Assembly: GCA_031179305.1 (NCBI GenBank)
Contig: JAPSHX010000016.1
Coordinates: forward strand, 23,935 to 85,194
Origin: Paenarthrobacter sp.
Lineage (GTDB): Bacteria; Actinomycetota; Actinomycetes; Actinomycetales; Micrococcaceae
DNA: 61,260 bases
Direction of reading: 5' to 3'
Shown here: in pieces, positions 50,947-59,990 of the stretch
Layout of the letters: each line of letters begins with the position of its first letter
Position numbering within the stretch: position 1 is the first letter of the stretch
The notes under the pieces: model-generated
Told to the model about the DNA's origin: nothing
Database searches by the model: none
What the model saw: only the letters and a program-made list of their open reading frames with translations
Made by a program: the position numbers and the translations under genes

Positions 50947-50976
50947 AGGAGGGCCGGGTTTCTACCCGGCCCTCCT
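50947..50976 (+). terminator. Terminator after gabT
   Basis: AGGAGGGCCGGGT and ACCCGGCCCTCCT form a perfect 13-bp stem with a four-base loop, 20 bases after the stop. Only TCC follows, so it may act with the adjacent hairpin. Confidence 0.7.
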
Positions 50977-50988
50977 TCCGCGTTTAAA

Positions 50989-51013
50989 GCGGTGCGCCGC
51001 CGTGGCGCACCGC
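50989..51013 (-). terminator. Terminator of the rarD gene
   Basis: GCGGTGCGCC and GGCGCACCGC form a perfect 10-bp stem with a five-base loop, 11 bases beyond the rarD stop on the minus strand, then CTTTAAA. Confidence 0.65.
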
Positions 51014-51024
51014 AGAAGTGCGCC

Positions 51025-52071
51025 TCACGAGCCAGCAGCGGCCAAGCGGGCCTGCTTTTTGAGTACCGAGTTCTTCCGTGTTGCCCGAAGCATGTCGATT
51101 GTCAGCAACACCAGCGCCAACCACACCACGCAGAAACCGATCCAGCGGGCAGTGGTCATCGTCTCGTTGAACACGGTCAGCGCCACAACGAACTGGAGCA
51201 CCGGTGCGAAGTACTGCAGCAAGCCGATGGTGGTCATGGGCAGACGGCGGGCTGAGGCGCCGAAGAACAGAAGTGGTACGGCCGTGATGACACCGGAAGC
51301 CACCAGCAGCCAGAAGTGGCCCGCACCCAGCGTGGTCAGAGTTTCGACGCCGGTTACAGCGAGAACAACCATGGTGATAGCGGCAAAGGGGGCCAGCACC
51401 ACAGTTTCCACACTGAGGCTCGTGAGTGCGTCCACCTTGGGCCCCACGCGCTTCTTCACGAAGCCGTAAAGCCCGAAGCTGAAGGCCAGGATCAGCGCAA
51501 TCCAGGGTAGTTGCCCATAGGAGAACGTCAGGACGCCCACGGCCACGAAGCCTATGCCCACAGCTGCCCACTGCAGGGGACGCAGCTTTTCTTTGAGGAC
51601 GAAAACGCCGAGCAAAACCGAGACCAACGGGTTGATGAAGTAGCCCAGCGACGTCTCAACGGCATGGCCCGTGGTGACCCCGAAAGTGTAGGTGAGCCAG
51701 TTGATGGCGATGAGAACTGCCGCCAGCGCCAGAGGACCGAAAACGCTGCCATCTTTCACGGCCGCCCAGAGTGTCTTCCAGGCCCGCGTGATGGTGATGA
51801 GCAGCGCACAGAAGAGCAAGGACCAAACGATCCGGTTCGCCACGATCTCGATTGCACTGGCAGGCATGAGGATGAAGAAGTACAGCGGAAGCAGGCCCCA
51901 CAGGCCGTAAGCGCCGATACCGAACAGGATTCCCGCCGTCGACTCGCTCCGCACGGGCTTGCTGCGCGATTTAGCAGGACCGCCTGTACCTCCACCGCCG
52001 CCCCCGACCGTCGTCGTCGTTGGCTGGTTTGAAGAGGGAGAGTTGGCAGCTATCTGTTCCGGAGTCGACAC
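51025..52071 (-). CDS. rarD: RarD-type EamA family transporter
   Basis: The protein has 348 residues from GTG 52071, with AGGTGG upstream; a TTG at 52110 is also possible. The N-terminal 40 residues are glycine/threonine-rich. The ten-helix core begins AGILFGIGAYGLWGLLPLYFFIL and contains ANRIVWSLLFCALLI, TGHAVETSLGYFINPLVSVLLGVFVLKEKL and GLLQYFAPVLQFVVALTVFNE, characteristic of RarD. It is a drug/metabolite-type exporter or importer of unknown substrate. Confidence 0.88.
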   Translation of the reverse strand: MSTPEQIAANSPSSNQPTTTTVGGGGGGTGGPAKSRSKPVRSESTAGILFGIGAYGLWGLLPLYFFILMPASAIEIVANRIVWSLLFCALLITITRAWKTLWAAVKDGSVFGPLALAAVLIAINWLTYTFGVTTGHAVETSLGYFINPLVSVLLGVFVLKEKLRPLQWAAVGIGFVAVGVLTFSYGQLPWIALILAFSFGLYGFVKKRVGPKVDALTSLSVETVVLAPFAAITMVVLAVTGVETLTTLGAGHFWLLVASGVITAVPLLFFGASARRLPMTTIGLLQYFAPVLQFVVALTVFNETMTTARWIGFCVVWLALVLLTIDMLRATRKNSVLKKQARLAAAGS

Positions 52072-52226
52072 ATTGTCGCCAACACCACCTGCGCGCGCAA
52101 TATTCCGCAATCTTTAGCAATTTCCGTGACTCCTGCCATATAGGCGGTCCGGCGTAGGGTCGACATCTAGAATTGGAATCTGCGCGCCCCAACAACGGCG
52201 TGGCTCACTGCTTCGGAAGGGTATCG

Positions 52227-53660
52227 GTGTCCAACTCAGCCGCAACAACCCCCAATCGTCCGCTTCGCGTTGCGATCGTTGGTGCAGGACCCGCGGGCGT
52301 GTACGCCGCGGACATCCTGACGAAATCGAACGAGGTCAAAGACGGGCATGTGGAGGTCAGCATCGATCTTTTCGAGGCATATCCGGCACCGTATGGTCTG
52401 ATCCGTTACGGCGTGGCGCCCGATCACCCACGGATCAAGGGGATCGTGAACGCGCTGCACAAGGTGTTGGACCGCGGCGATATCCGCTTCCTCGGCAACG
52501 TGACTTACGGCAAGGACCTTACTCTCCACGATTTCCGTGCTTTCTACGACGCCGTGATCTTCTCCACGGGTGCCATCAAAGACGCTGACTTGAGAATCCC
52601 CGGCGTCGAGCTGCAGGGCTCTTTTGGCGGCGCGGATTTCGTTTCCTGGTACGACGGACACCCTGACGTTCCCCGGGATTGGCCCTTGGATGCCAAGGAA
52701 ATTGCCGTGATCGGCAACGGCAACGTGGCATTGGACGTGGCCCGCATGCTGGTCAAACACCCCGAGGAACTCCTGGTCACCGAGATCCCGGACAACGTCT
52801 ACGCGGGGCTCAAGAAGTCGCCGGTCACCGACGTTCACGTCTTCGGCCGCCGGGGCCCTGCCCAGGTGAAGTTCACGCCTTTGGAGCTGCGCGAGCTGTC
52901 CCACTGCAAGGACGTGGACATCGTCCTGTATCCGGAGGACTTCGAGTTCGACGAAGCCTCGGATGAAGCCATCAAGACGAACAACCAGATCAAGACCATG
53001 GTCAACACCATGACCAACTGGCTGGTGGAGGAGCACGCAGAATCGGAGCAGCCGTCGTCGCGGCGCCTGCACCTGCACTTCCTGCATAGCCCCGTGGAGA
53101 TCCTCGACGCGCCTGAGACGCCCGGCAAGGTCTCCGGCATCAAGTTTGAGCGCATGCAGTTGGACGGAACCGGCAACGTCAAGGGCACCGGCGAGTTCAT
53201 CGAATACCCCGTTCAATCCGTCTACCGCGCCATCGGCTACCACGGTTCCCCTTTGGAGGAACTTGAATACGATGCGCGCCGCGGCGTCATACCGAACGAC
53301 GGCGGTCGCGTCCTGGATGCCGACGGCAAGCCCGTCCCGGGAATTTACGCCACGGGGTGGATCAAGCGGGGACCGGTGGGGTTGATCGGGCATACGAAGG
53401 GTGATGCCCTGGAGACCATCGGCTTCCTCCTCGAGGACAGGCTCAATCTGCCCCCGGCGGAAAACCCGGACCCCCAAGCCATCATCGACCTCCTTGAGGA
53501 ACGCGGCGTCGAATACACCACGTGGGAAGGCTGGAACAGGCTTGACGCCCACGAAGCCGCCCTTGGTGCTGAGTGGACCGCCGGCGAAGATAACGGTGTG
53601 GTCCGCGAGCGCATCAAGGTTGTGCCACGCGAGGAAATGATCCGGATCTCCCGAGGCTGA
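52227..53660 (+). CDS. Ferredoxin/NADP+ reductase (FprA type), copy 2
   Basis: The protein has 477 residues from GTG 52227 with GGAAGGG just upstream. It is a close paralogue of the protein at 41515, with long identical blocks: FAD site VAIVGAGPAGVYAADILTK, AYPAPYGLIRYGVAPDHPR, IAVIGNGNVALDVARML and GRRGPAQVKFTPLELRELS. It differs mainly in the region EEHAESEQPSSRR and the C-terminus. Two FprA genes in one 11-kb stretch suggest separate ferredoxin partners or conditions. It is followed by the GAF regulator gene in the same direction. Confidence 0.93.
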   Translation: MSNSAATTPNRPLRVAIVGAGPAGVYAADILTKSNEVKDGHVEVSIDLFEAYPAPYGLIRYGVAPDHPRIKGIVNALHKVLDRGDIRFLGNVTYGKDLTLHDFRAFYDAVIFSTGAIKDADLRIPGVELQGSFGGADFVSWYDGHPDVPRDWPLDAKEIAVIGNGNVALDVARMLVKHPEELLVTEIPDNVYAGLKKSPVTDVHVFGRRGPAQVKFTPLELRELSHCKDVDIVLYPEDFEFDEASDEAIKTNNQIKTMVNTMTNWLVEEHAESEQPSSRRLHLHFLHSPVEILDAPETPGKVSGIKFERMQLDGTGNVKGTGEFIEYPVQSVYRAIGYHGSPLEELEYDARRGVIPNDGGRVLDADGKPVPGIYATGWIKRGPVGLIGHTKGDALETIGFLLEDRLNLPPAENPDPQAIIDLLEERGVEYTTWEGWNRLDAHEAALGAEWTAGEDNGVVRERIKVVPREEMIRISRG

Positions 53661-53749
53661 CATTCATCTCCACCCGAACTAGACTTCTCGGTACCGTCCC
53701 GCCCACCACATGTGCAGCGCACTGTAATTGCGGACTACCAGGGAGTTCG

Positions 53750-55093
53750 ATGAGGAATCCAGTCCATCCGCCGGTTCCGGGCAGCGATGCCGCGGAGCTG
53801 TTGCAGAAGCGTGCCCTCACGGGCCACGAGCGTCTGGACTCCTTGCGCCTCGGGATGCCTGAGGACATCGTCGGATTGCGCCGGTTGGTACGAGAATCCT
53901 GGCAACGCTCGGCAACTCTGCAGGCCAACCCGGACGTGGCCGAGGCGCCGCTCGCAATGGACCGCGATGAGCTTGAGGAGTACCGCAGGCAGCACCCCTT
54001 GGCCACGATCATGCCGGTGATCAAGAAGCTTTTGGTTCAGCCCAGCCATGACAGCGGCCTGTTGGTGGCAGTGGGTGACGACGTCGGCCGGCTCCTGTGG
54101 GTGGATGGCGATCCTGTGATGCAGCGCCGGGCCGAAGGCATGATGTTCGTCGCCGGTGCCGACTGGTCCGAGGCCTCCGTGGGGACCAGCGCACCCGGGA
54201 CTGCGCTGGCCTTGGACCGCAGCATCCAGATTTCAGGGGCGGAACACTTCAAGCGCTCCGTCCATCCTTGGAGCTGTACGGCGGTTCCTTTTCACGACCC
54301 CGACTCCGGTGCCGTCCTGGGCGTTGTGGATATCACTGGCACGGAAACTGCCGTCGCCGCGCACACCCTTTCGTTGGTGGAGGCTACCGTTGCCGCCGCC
54401 CAGGCGCAGCTCCGCATTGAACGACTGACGCTCGCCGCCGCCGTCAAGGACAAACCTCGACGCCGGAGCGCGGTCGCTGCCTCTGGTCACGCGCTCTACC
54501 GGAACAGTCTCCAGTTGTTGGGCCGTGACCAAGCCCTGCTCAGTATCAACGGACGGACGGTTTCCCTGTCTGCCCGGCACAGCGAAATTCTTGCCATCCT
54601 GAGCAACCACCCTGCCGGGCTCAGCGCTGAAGACCTGTGCACGCAGCTGTATCCGGGCGACGGCTCCAACGTGACCCTGCGGGCGGAAATGGTGCGGCTC
54701 CGCAAAGTCATCCAGGATCTCAGCCCGGAGGCGGTCCCCGGATCCCGTCCTTACCGCCTGCCGGTTGAGCTGTTGCCCGACTCCGGCCAGGTCCTCAGCT
54801 GCCTCCAGCGCGGCGCCCACCGCATTGCCCTGGAAATCTACAAAGGCGGGCTCTTGCCACGCTCGGAGGCGCCCGGCGTCGTGCAGTTGCGCGAACGGGT
54901 CTCGCACCTGCTGCGCGAGGCGCTGCTCAGCGACGGCAGCGTCGATTCGCTCCTCAAGTACGCTGAGCTGCCCGAGGCGAAGTACGACGTCGACCTCCGC
55001 CTTGCCGTCCTGAAGCTGCTGCCGCCGCGCTCACCCAAGCGGGCCGCCGTCGTGGCTGACCTTGAACGGATCGAAACGGAACTCAAAGCGTGA
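53750..55093 (+). CDS. GAF-domain regulator without AAA+ domain
   Basis: The protein has 447 residues from ATG 53750. The N-terminal part (VRESWQRSATLQANPD, LLVAVGDDVGRLLWVDGDPVMQRRAEGMMFV, SEASVGTSAPGTALALDRSIQISGAEHFKRSVHPWSCTAVPFHDPDSGAVLGVVDITG in pieces) is like the sensor of AcoR-type activators. The usual central sigma-54 ATPase domain is absent. The C-terminal region (LSINGRTVSLSARHSEILAIL, NVTLRAEMVRLRKVIQDL) resembles an OmpR/SARP-like winged helix. It therefore should bind DNA directly with the usual sigma factor. It lies before the aldehyde and alcohol dehydrogenase genes, which it probably controls. Confidence 0.85.
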   Translation: MRNPVHPPVPGSDAAELLQKRALTGHERLDSLRLGMPEDIVGLRRLVRESWQRSATLQANPDVAEAPLAMDRDELEEYRRQHPLATIMPVIKKLLVQPSHDSGLLVAVGDDVGRLLWVDGDPVMQRRAEGMMFVAGADWSEASVGTSAPGTALALDRSIQISGAEHFKRSVHPWSCTAVPFHDPDSGAVLGVVDITGTETAVAAHTLSLVEATVAAAQAQLRIERLTLAAAVKDKPRRRSAVAASGHALYRNSLQLLGRDQALLSINGRTVSLSARHSEILAILSNHPAGLSAEDLCTQLYPGDGSNVTLRAEMVRLRKVIQDLSPEAVPGSRPYRLPVELLPDSGQVLSCLQRGAHRIALEIYKGGLLPRSEAPGVVQLRERVSHLLREALLSDGSVDSLLKYAELPEAKYDVDLRLAVLKLLPPRSPKRAAVVADLERIETELKA

Positions 55094-55105
55094 GCTGACT
55101 CACAC

Positions 55106-55126
55106 GGTTGCAACGTAGCTGCAACC
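55106..55126 (+). promoter_or_regulatory. Operator candidate before the aldehyde dehydrogenase
   Basis: GGTTGCA-n7-TGCAACC is a perfect inverted repeat, 64 bases before the ATG at 55190 and just after the stop of the GAF regulator. It is a good candidate for that regulator's site. Confidence 0.6.
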
Positions 55127-55189
55127 TCCCCGCTCCTAGGCTCGGATCAACGGCGACAGCCACCGTGATTCGCAGCAAAGGAGCTAGCA

Positions 55190-56713
55190 ATGACCGTTTA
55201 TGCACAGCCAGGTGCCGAGGGTTCCAAGGTCACCTTCAAGGACCGCTACGAGAATTGGATCGGCGGCGAGTGGGTTGCCCCGGTCAAGGGCGCCTACTTC
55301 GAGAACATCACCCCCGTCACGGGCAAGGCCTTCTGCGAAGTTGCCCGCGGCACCTCCGAGGATATCGAGCTGGCGCTGGACGCCGCCCACAAAGTGGCAC
55401 CTTCCTGGGGCAAGACCTCCGCCACGGAGCGCGCAGCCGTCCTGAACAAGATTGCCGACCGCATCGATGAGAACGTGGAGCTCCTGGCGGTCGCGGAAAC
55501 CTGGGACAACGGCAAGCCCGTCCGCGAAACCCTCAACGCCGACATCCCGTTGGCGGCCGACCACTTCCGCTACTTCGCCTCAGCCGTCCGTGCGCAGGAA
55601 GGCCACCTCTCCCAGCTGGATGAGGACACCACCGCCTACCACTTCAAGGAGCCGCTGGGCGTTGTCGGCCAGATCATTCCGTGGAACTTCCCCATCCTCA
55701 TGGCCGTATGGAAGCTGGCGCCGGCACTGGCAGCCGGCAATGCCGTGGTACTCAAGCCCGCCGAGCAAACGCCCACGTCCATCCTGGTCCTCATGGAACT
55801 CATCGGCGACCTCCTGCCGGCAGGTGTGGTGAACGTGGTCAACGGCTTCGGTGTTGAGGCTGGAAAGCCGCTCGCTTCAAGCTCCCGGATCCGTAAGATC
55901 GCTTTCACGGGTGAAACCACCACCGGCCGACTCATTAGCCAGTACGCGTCCAACAACCTCATTCCCGTCACCTTGGAACTCGGCGGCAAGAGCCCGAACA
56001 TCTTCTTCGACGACGTCGCGGCGCAGAACGATGCCTTCTATGACAAGGCCCAGGAAGGTTTCACACTCTTTGCCTTCAACCAGGGCGAGGTCTGCACCTG
56101 CCCGTCCCGTGCACTGGTTCAGGAAGGCATCTACGACTCCTTCATGACGGACGTCGTTGCCCGGACCAACAAGATCGTCCAGGGCAACCCGCTGGACACA
56201 GAAACCCAGGTTGGCGCCCAGGCCTCGAACGACCAACTGGAGAAGATCCTGTCCTACATCGACATCGGAAAGCAGGAGGGCGCCAAGGTGCTCACCGGCG
56301 GCGCCCGGGCCGAGCTTTCCGGTGTCCTCGCCGGCGGCTACTACGTCCAACCCACCATTTTCGAGGGCCACAACCGGATGCGGATTTTCCAGGAAGAGAT
56401 CTTCGGCCCGGTAGTATCCGTCACCAAGTTCAGCGATTACAACGACGCCATCGGCATCGCCAACGACACCCTCTACGGTTTGGGTGCCGGAGTATGGTCG
56501 CGCAACGGAAACGTTGCCTACCGCGCGGGCCGGGAAATCCAGGCCGGCCGCGTGTGGGTCAACAACTACCACGCCTACCCGGCAGGTGCCGCCTTCGGTG
56601 GCTACAAGTCCTCAGGTATTGGCCGTGAGAACCACGCCATGATGCTGGACCACTACCAGCAGACCAAGAACCTCCTGGTCAGCTACAACGAGAACAAGCT
56701 CGGCTTCTTCTAA
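55190..56713 (+). CDS. exaC: Aldehyde dehydrogenase (ExaC/AcoD-like)
   Basis: The 507-residue NAD-dependent enzyme has AAAGGAG before the ATG. The active-site Cys is in [11 protein letters not shown] (Cys302, with Cys304), and [11 protein letters not shown] has the general-base Glu. The GEVCTCPSR form is characteristic of the acetaldehyde/AcoD group. It oxidises short aldehydes to acids. It heads an operon with an alcohol dehydrogenase and DUF779, so ethanol or another short alcohol is the likely source. Confidence 0.92.
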   Translation: MTVYAQPGAEGSKVTFKDRYENWIGGEWVAPVKGAYFENITPVTGKAFCEVARGTSEDIELALDAAHKVAPSWGKTSATERAAVLNKIADRIDENVELLAVAETWDNGKPVRETLNADIPLAADHFRYFASAVRAQEGHLSQLDEDTTAYHFKEPLGVVGQIIPWNFPILMAVWKLAPALAAGNAVVLKPAEQTPTSILVLMELIGDLLPAGVVNVVNGFGVEAGKPLASSSRIRKIAFTGETTTGRLISQYASNNLIPVTLELGGKSPNIFFDDVAAQNDAFYDKAQEGFTLFAFNQGEVCTCPSRALVQEGIYDSFMTDVVARTNKIVQGNPLDTETQVGAQASNDQLEKILSYIDIGKQEGAKVLTGGARAELSGVLAGGYYVQPTIFEGHNRMRIFQEEIFGPVVSVTKFSDYNDAIGIANDTLYGLGAGVWSRNGNVAYRAGREIQAGRVWVNNYHAYPAGAAFGGYKSSGIGRENHAMMLDHYQQTKNLLVSYNENKLGFF

Positions 56714-56747
56714 ACCAGTCCTGTTCACCGATCAAAGGAGATCGTCA

Positions 56748-57770
56748 ATGTCCACAACCATGCAAGCTGCAGTAGTTACGGAATTCGGAACCGACCTTAC
56801 AGTCAAGGAGGTGGAACGCCCGACGCCGGGTCCCGGCCAGGCGCTGGTCCGCGTCATAACGTCGGGGGTTTGCCACACAGATCTCCACGCCGCCGAAGGC
56901 GACTGGCCGGTCAAGCCGACACCACCCTTCATTCCTGGCCATGAAGGAGTGGGCGAAGTTGTGGCCCTTGGCGAGGGCGTCACGGACGTTGCCGTGGGCG
57001 ATCTTGTGGGGAACGCCTGGCTGTGGTCCGCCTGCGGAGACTGCCAGTATTGCCGCACCGGTTGGGAAACCCTGTGCGAGTCTCAGCAGAACGGTGGTTA
57101 CAGCGTTGACGGCTCGTTCGGCGAGTACATGCTGGTTGACACGCGCTTTGCTGCCCGCATCCCGGAAGGCTCGGACCCGGTGGAAGTCGCGCCGGTTCTG
57201 TGTGCCGGGGTCACGGTCTACAAGGGCCTGAAGATGACCGAGGCCAGGCCTGGTCAGTGGGTCACCATCTCCGGCATCGGGGGACTGGGGCACATCGCCG
57301 TGCAGTATGCGGTGGCCATGGGGCTCCGGGTCGCGGCAGTGGACATTGCCGATGACAAGTTGGCACTGGCCCGCGAACACGGCGCCGAGTTGACCGTCAA
57401 CGCCTTGCATGAGGATCCGGCAGAGGTCATCCAACGTGAAACGGGTGGCTGCCATGGTGTCCTGGTGACAGCGGTTCACCCTTCGGCGTTCGGCCAGGCG
57501 ATCGGTATGGCGCGCCGTGGTGGAACGATCGTTTTCAATGGGTTGCCTCCGGGAGACTTCCCGGCGCCGATCTTCGAGATCGTCCTCAAGGGCCTTACGG
57601 TCCGCGGCTCGATCGTGGGAACACGGCAGGACCTCGAGGAAGCACTGGAATTCTACGCCCAGGGAAAGATCAAGCCAACGGTCTCCACCCGGGAACTCTC
57701 CGAGGTCAACGCGGTCTTTGACGAGATGAAGCACGCCAAGATCGACGGCCGAGTGGTCCTGAAGTTCTGA
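56748..57770 (+). CDS. adhP: Zinc-dependent alcohol dehydrogenase (AdhP-like)
   Basis: The 340-residue enzyme has catalytic zinc ligands Cys42, His65 and Glu66 (GVCHTDLH, GHEGVGEVV) and a structural zinc site Cys96, Cys99, Cys102 and Cys110 (CGDCQYCRTGWETLC). The NAD site is GIGGLGHIAVQYA. AAAGGAG precedes the ATG. It oxidises primary alcohols such as ethanol to aldehydes, which the enzyme encoded just upstream removes. Confidence 0.94.
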   Translation: MSTTMQAAVVTEFGTDLTVKEVERPTPGPGQALVRVITSGVCHTDLHAAEGDWPVKPTPPFIPGHEGVGEVVALGEGVTDVAVGDLVGNAWLWSACGDCQYCRTGWETLCESQQNGGYSVDGSFGEYMLVDTRFAARIPEGSDPVEVAPVLCAGVTVYKGLKMTEARPGQWVTISGIGGLGHIAVQYAVAMGLRVAAVDIADDKLALAREHGAELTVNALHEDPAEVIQRETGGCHGVLVTAVHPSAFGQAIGMARRGGTIVFNGLPPGDFPAPIFEIVLKGLTVRGSIVGTRQDLEEALEFYAQGKIKPTVSTRELSEVNAVFDEMKHAKIDGRVVLKF

Positions 57771-58186
57771 TGGACGATGCCGGCTTGGAAGCCGCGGTGA
57801 CGCTGCCCGGGGAGGATTTCTCCCGGGTGGCGCTCACCACGGCGTCCGTGGAACTCCTCCGCAAACTCCGGGACCAGCACGGGCCACTCATGTTCCACCA
57901 GTCGGGTGGTTGCTGCGACGGCTCTGCACCCATGTGCTATCCGGCGGGGGAGTTCCTGACAGGCGACTCCGACGTCCTTCTGGGCCGCTTCGATATCGGA
58001 GCCGACGGGGAGCCGCAGCCCTTGGAGTTTTGGATGTCCAAGGAGCAGTTCAACTACTGGTCCCACACTCACCTCACAGTCGATGTGGTTCCGGGACGCG
58101 GTAGTGGATTCTCGGTGGAATCACCTGAGGGCAAACGGTTCCTGATCCGTTCCACCCTCATGGACTGGGATGTGCCAAGCGTTTAG
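57770..58186 (+). CDS. DUF779 family protein
   Basis: The 138-residue protein starts inside the adhP stop (TGATGG). Conserved DUF779 residues are in MFHQSGGCCDGSAPMCYPAGEF-type sequence (HQSGGCCDGSAPMC), LGRFDIG, FWMSKEQFNYWSHT and VDVVPGRGSGFSVE. The Cys pair and later Cys may bind a metal. The family is repeatedly found with aldehyde dehydrogenases, so it may be an accessory or regulator of the pathway. Its function is not known. Confidence 0.9.
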   Translation: MDDAGLEAAVTLPGEDFSRVALTTASVELLRKLRDQHGPLMFHQSGGCCDGSAPMCYPAGEFLTGDSDVLLGRFDIGADGEPQPLEFWMSKEQFNYWSHTHLTVDVVPGRGSGFSVESPEGKRFLIRSTLMDWDVPSV

Positions 58187-58198
58187 GGACCCATAACT

Positions 58199-58231
58199 GG
58201 TGTGACGGGGGCTACCCGCGTCCGTCACACC
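58199..58231 (+). terminator. Hairpin after the adh operon
   Basis: GGTGTGACGG and CCGTCACACC form a perfect 10-bp stem with a 13-base loop, starting 13 bases after the DUF779 stop. There is no T-run. Confidence 0.5.
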
Positions 58232-58353
58232 AGCAACAGCTGTCACGGGGTTTCGTGGTTCGTCTCACTATCTGGGATAAATATGGCCGTCCAAGGGCCG
58301 GACACTATTCTTGATGAGTCCTATACCACTCCCATCCAGAATGTGGCATTTTT

Positions 58354-59907
58354 ATGAACATTTTCAGGACCAAGTCGATCGAGCAATCGATCGCCGATGC
58401 CGACGAGCCCGGGCGAAAGCTGAAGCGCAGCCTCAGTACCTGGGACCTGATGATCATGGGCGTCGCCGTTGCTGTCGGCGCCGGGATCTTCTCGGTTGGA
58501 GCCAAGGCTGCCGCAAACTTTGCCGGCCCTGCCGTCACCATCTCCTTCGCCATCGCCGCTGTCACGTGTGCTTTGGCCATCATGTGCTACGCGGAATTCG
58601 CTACAGCGATCCCCGTGGCAGGCTCCGCCTACGTGTTCACGTACGCCACCATGGGCGAAGTCCTCGCGTGGATCATTGGCTGGAACCTCATCCTTGAACT
58701 CTTCACCGCTGCAGCCGTGATCGCAAAGTACTGGGGCATTTACCTCAGTACGGTCTTTGGCCTGATGGGTGTGGAAATGCCCCCGTCAATCCAGGTGGCT
58801 GGTGTTGATCTCTACTGGGGTGCCTTCCTCATCGTCGCAATCTTCACCGTCTTGCTGGTGCTGGGGACAAAGCTGTCCGCCCGCGTTGGCAACGTCTTCA
58901 CGCTGATCAAGATCGCCGTGGTGCTGTTCGTGATCGTTGTTGGCTTCAGCTACGTGAAGTTCTCCAACTACACCCCCTTCATTCCTGCCTCCGAGCCCAC
59001 CGATTCCGGTGTCGCCGACGTCATGAAGCAGTCCTTCTTCGGCTTCCTCACCGGCGCTGCTCCGGCCCAGTACGGAACACTCGGCGTCTTCGCCGGGGCA
59101 GCCCTGGTGTTCTTCGCCTTCATCGGCTTTGACGTGGTGGCAACCTCCGCCGAAGAGGTCAAGAACCCGCAGAAAACCCTTCCCCGCGGTATCTTCGGCG
59201 GCCTTGCAGTGGTGACGCTGCTCTACATCCTGGTCTCCCTCGCGCTGACCGGCATGGTGTCCTACACGCAGTTGGCCGAGGTAAAGAACCCCACGCTCAC
59301 CACAGCTTTCGAGGCGGTAGGCAACACTGACGCGGCCAAGATCATCGCGTTCGGTTCCCTGGTGGGCCTGACCACCGTGATTATGGTGCTGCTCATGGGC
59401 CTGTCCCGCGTGGTCCTGGCCATGAGCCGCGACGGCCTCCTGCCCCGCTCGCTGTCCAAGACCAGCGAAAAGCGCTCGACGCCGGCCCGGTTGCAGATCA
59501 TCTGTGGTGCGGCTGTAGCCCTGGTAGCAGGCGTAACCAAGGTGGACTTGCTCGAGGAAATGATCAACATCGGAACGCTGTCCGCGTTCGTGATGGTGAG
59601 CGTGGGCATCCTGGTGCTGCGTAAGAAGCGCCCGGACCTCAAGCCCGCTTTCCGGGTCCCGTTCGGCAAGGTCCTGCCGTGGGTATCCGCAGTCCTCTGC
59701 TTCTACCTCATGACCAACCTGGCGGTGGAAACCTGGATCTTCTTTGCGATCTGGCTGATCATCGGCATGGCCATCTACTTCGCCTACGGCCAGCGGCACT
59801 CACGGCTCAACGAAAAGTTCGCCGCAGCCAAGGCCTCCGTGAACGGTGCTCCCGAAAGCTCCAAGGCCAAGGGCGACGAGGACGAGGACTCCTTCACCAA
59901 GGTTTAG
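58354..59907 (+). CDS. APC-type amino acid permease (CAT-like)
   Basis: The 517-residue protein starts at ATG 58354 with no clear ribosome site. The first helix region LSTWDLMIMGVAVAVGAGIFSVGAKAA and later GSAYVFTYATMGEVLAWIIGWNLILE belong to the cationic amino acid transporter/YhdG group. AALVFFAFIGFDVVATSAEEVKNPQKTLPRG contains the conserved Glu-Glu motif, and MGLSRVVLAMSRDGLLPRSL and NIGTLSAFVMVSVGILVLR also fit. The C-terminus is strongly acidic. The exact amino acid is unknown. Confidence 0.9.
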   Translation: MNIFRTKSIEQSIADADEPGRKLKRSLSTWDLMIMGVAVAVGAGIFSVGAKAAANFAGPAVTISFAIAAVTCALAIMCYAEFATAIPVAGSAYVFTYATMGEVLAWIIGWNLILELFTAAAVIAKYWGIYLSTVFGLMGVEMPPSIQVAGVDLYWGAFLIVAIFTVLLVLGTKLSARVGNVFTLIKIAVVLFVIVVGFSYVKFSNYTPFIPASEPTDSGVADVMKQSFFGFLTGAAPAQYGTLGVFAGAALVFFAFIGFDVVATSAEEVKNPQKTLPRGIFGGLAVVTLLYILVSLALTGMVSYTQLAEVKNPTLTTAFEAVGNTDAAKIIAFGSLVGLTTVIMVLLMGLSRVVLAMSRDGLLPRSLSKTSEKRSTPARLQIICGAAVALVAGVTKVDLLEEMINIGTLSAFVMVSVGILVLRKKRPDLKPAFRVPFGKVLPWVSAVLCFYLMTNLAVETWIFFAIWLIIGMAIYFAYGQRHSRLNEKFAAAKASVNGAPESSKAKGDEDEDSFTKV

Positions 59908-59951
59908 ACCAATGTGAGTAGCTTGTCGGACAGCTGAGTGATTTGAAGTAC

Positions 59952-59987
59952 GGGACGCCCGGAAACCATAGGTTTCCGGGCGTTCCC
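59952..59987. terminator. Bidirectional terminator
   Basis: GGGACGCCCGGAAACC and GGTTTCCGGGCGTTCCC pair almost perfectly around ATA, between two convergent genes. Confidence 0.75.
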
Positions 59988-59990
59988 GCG

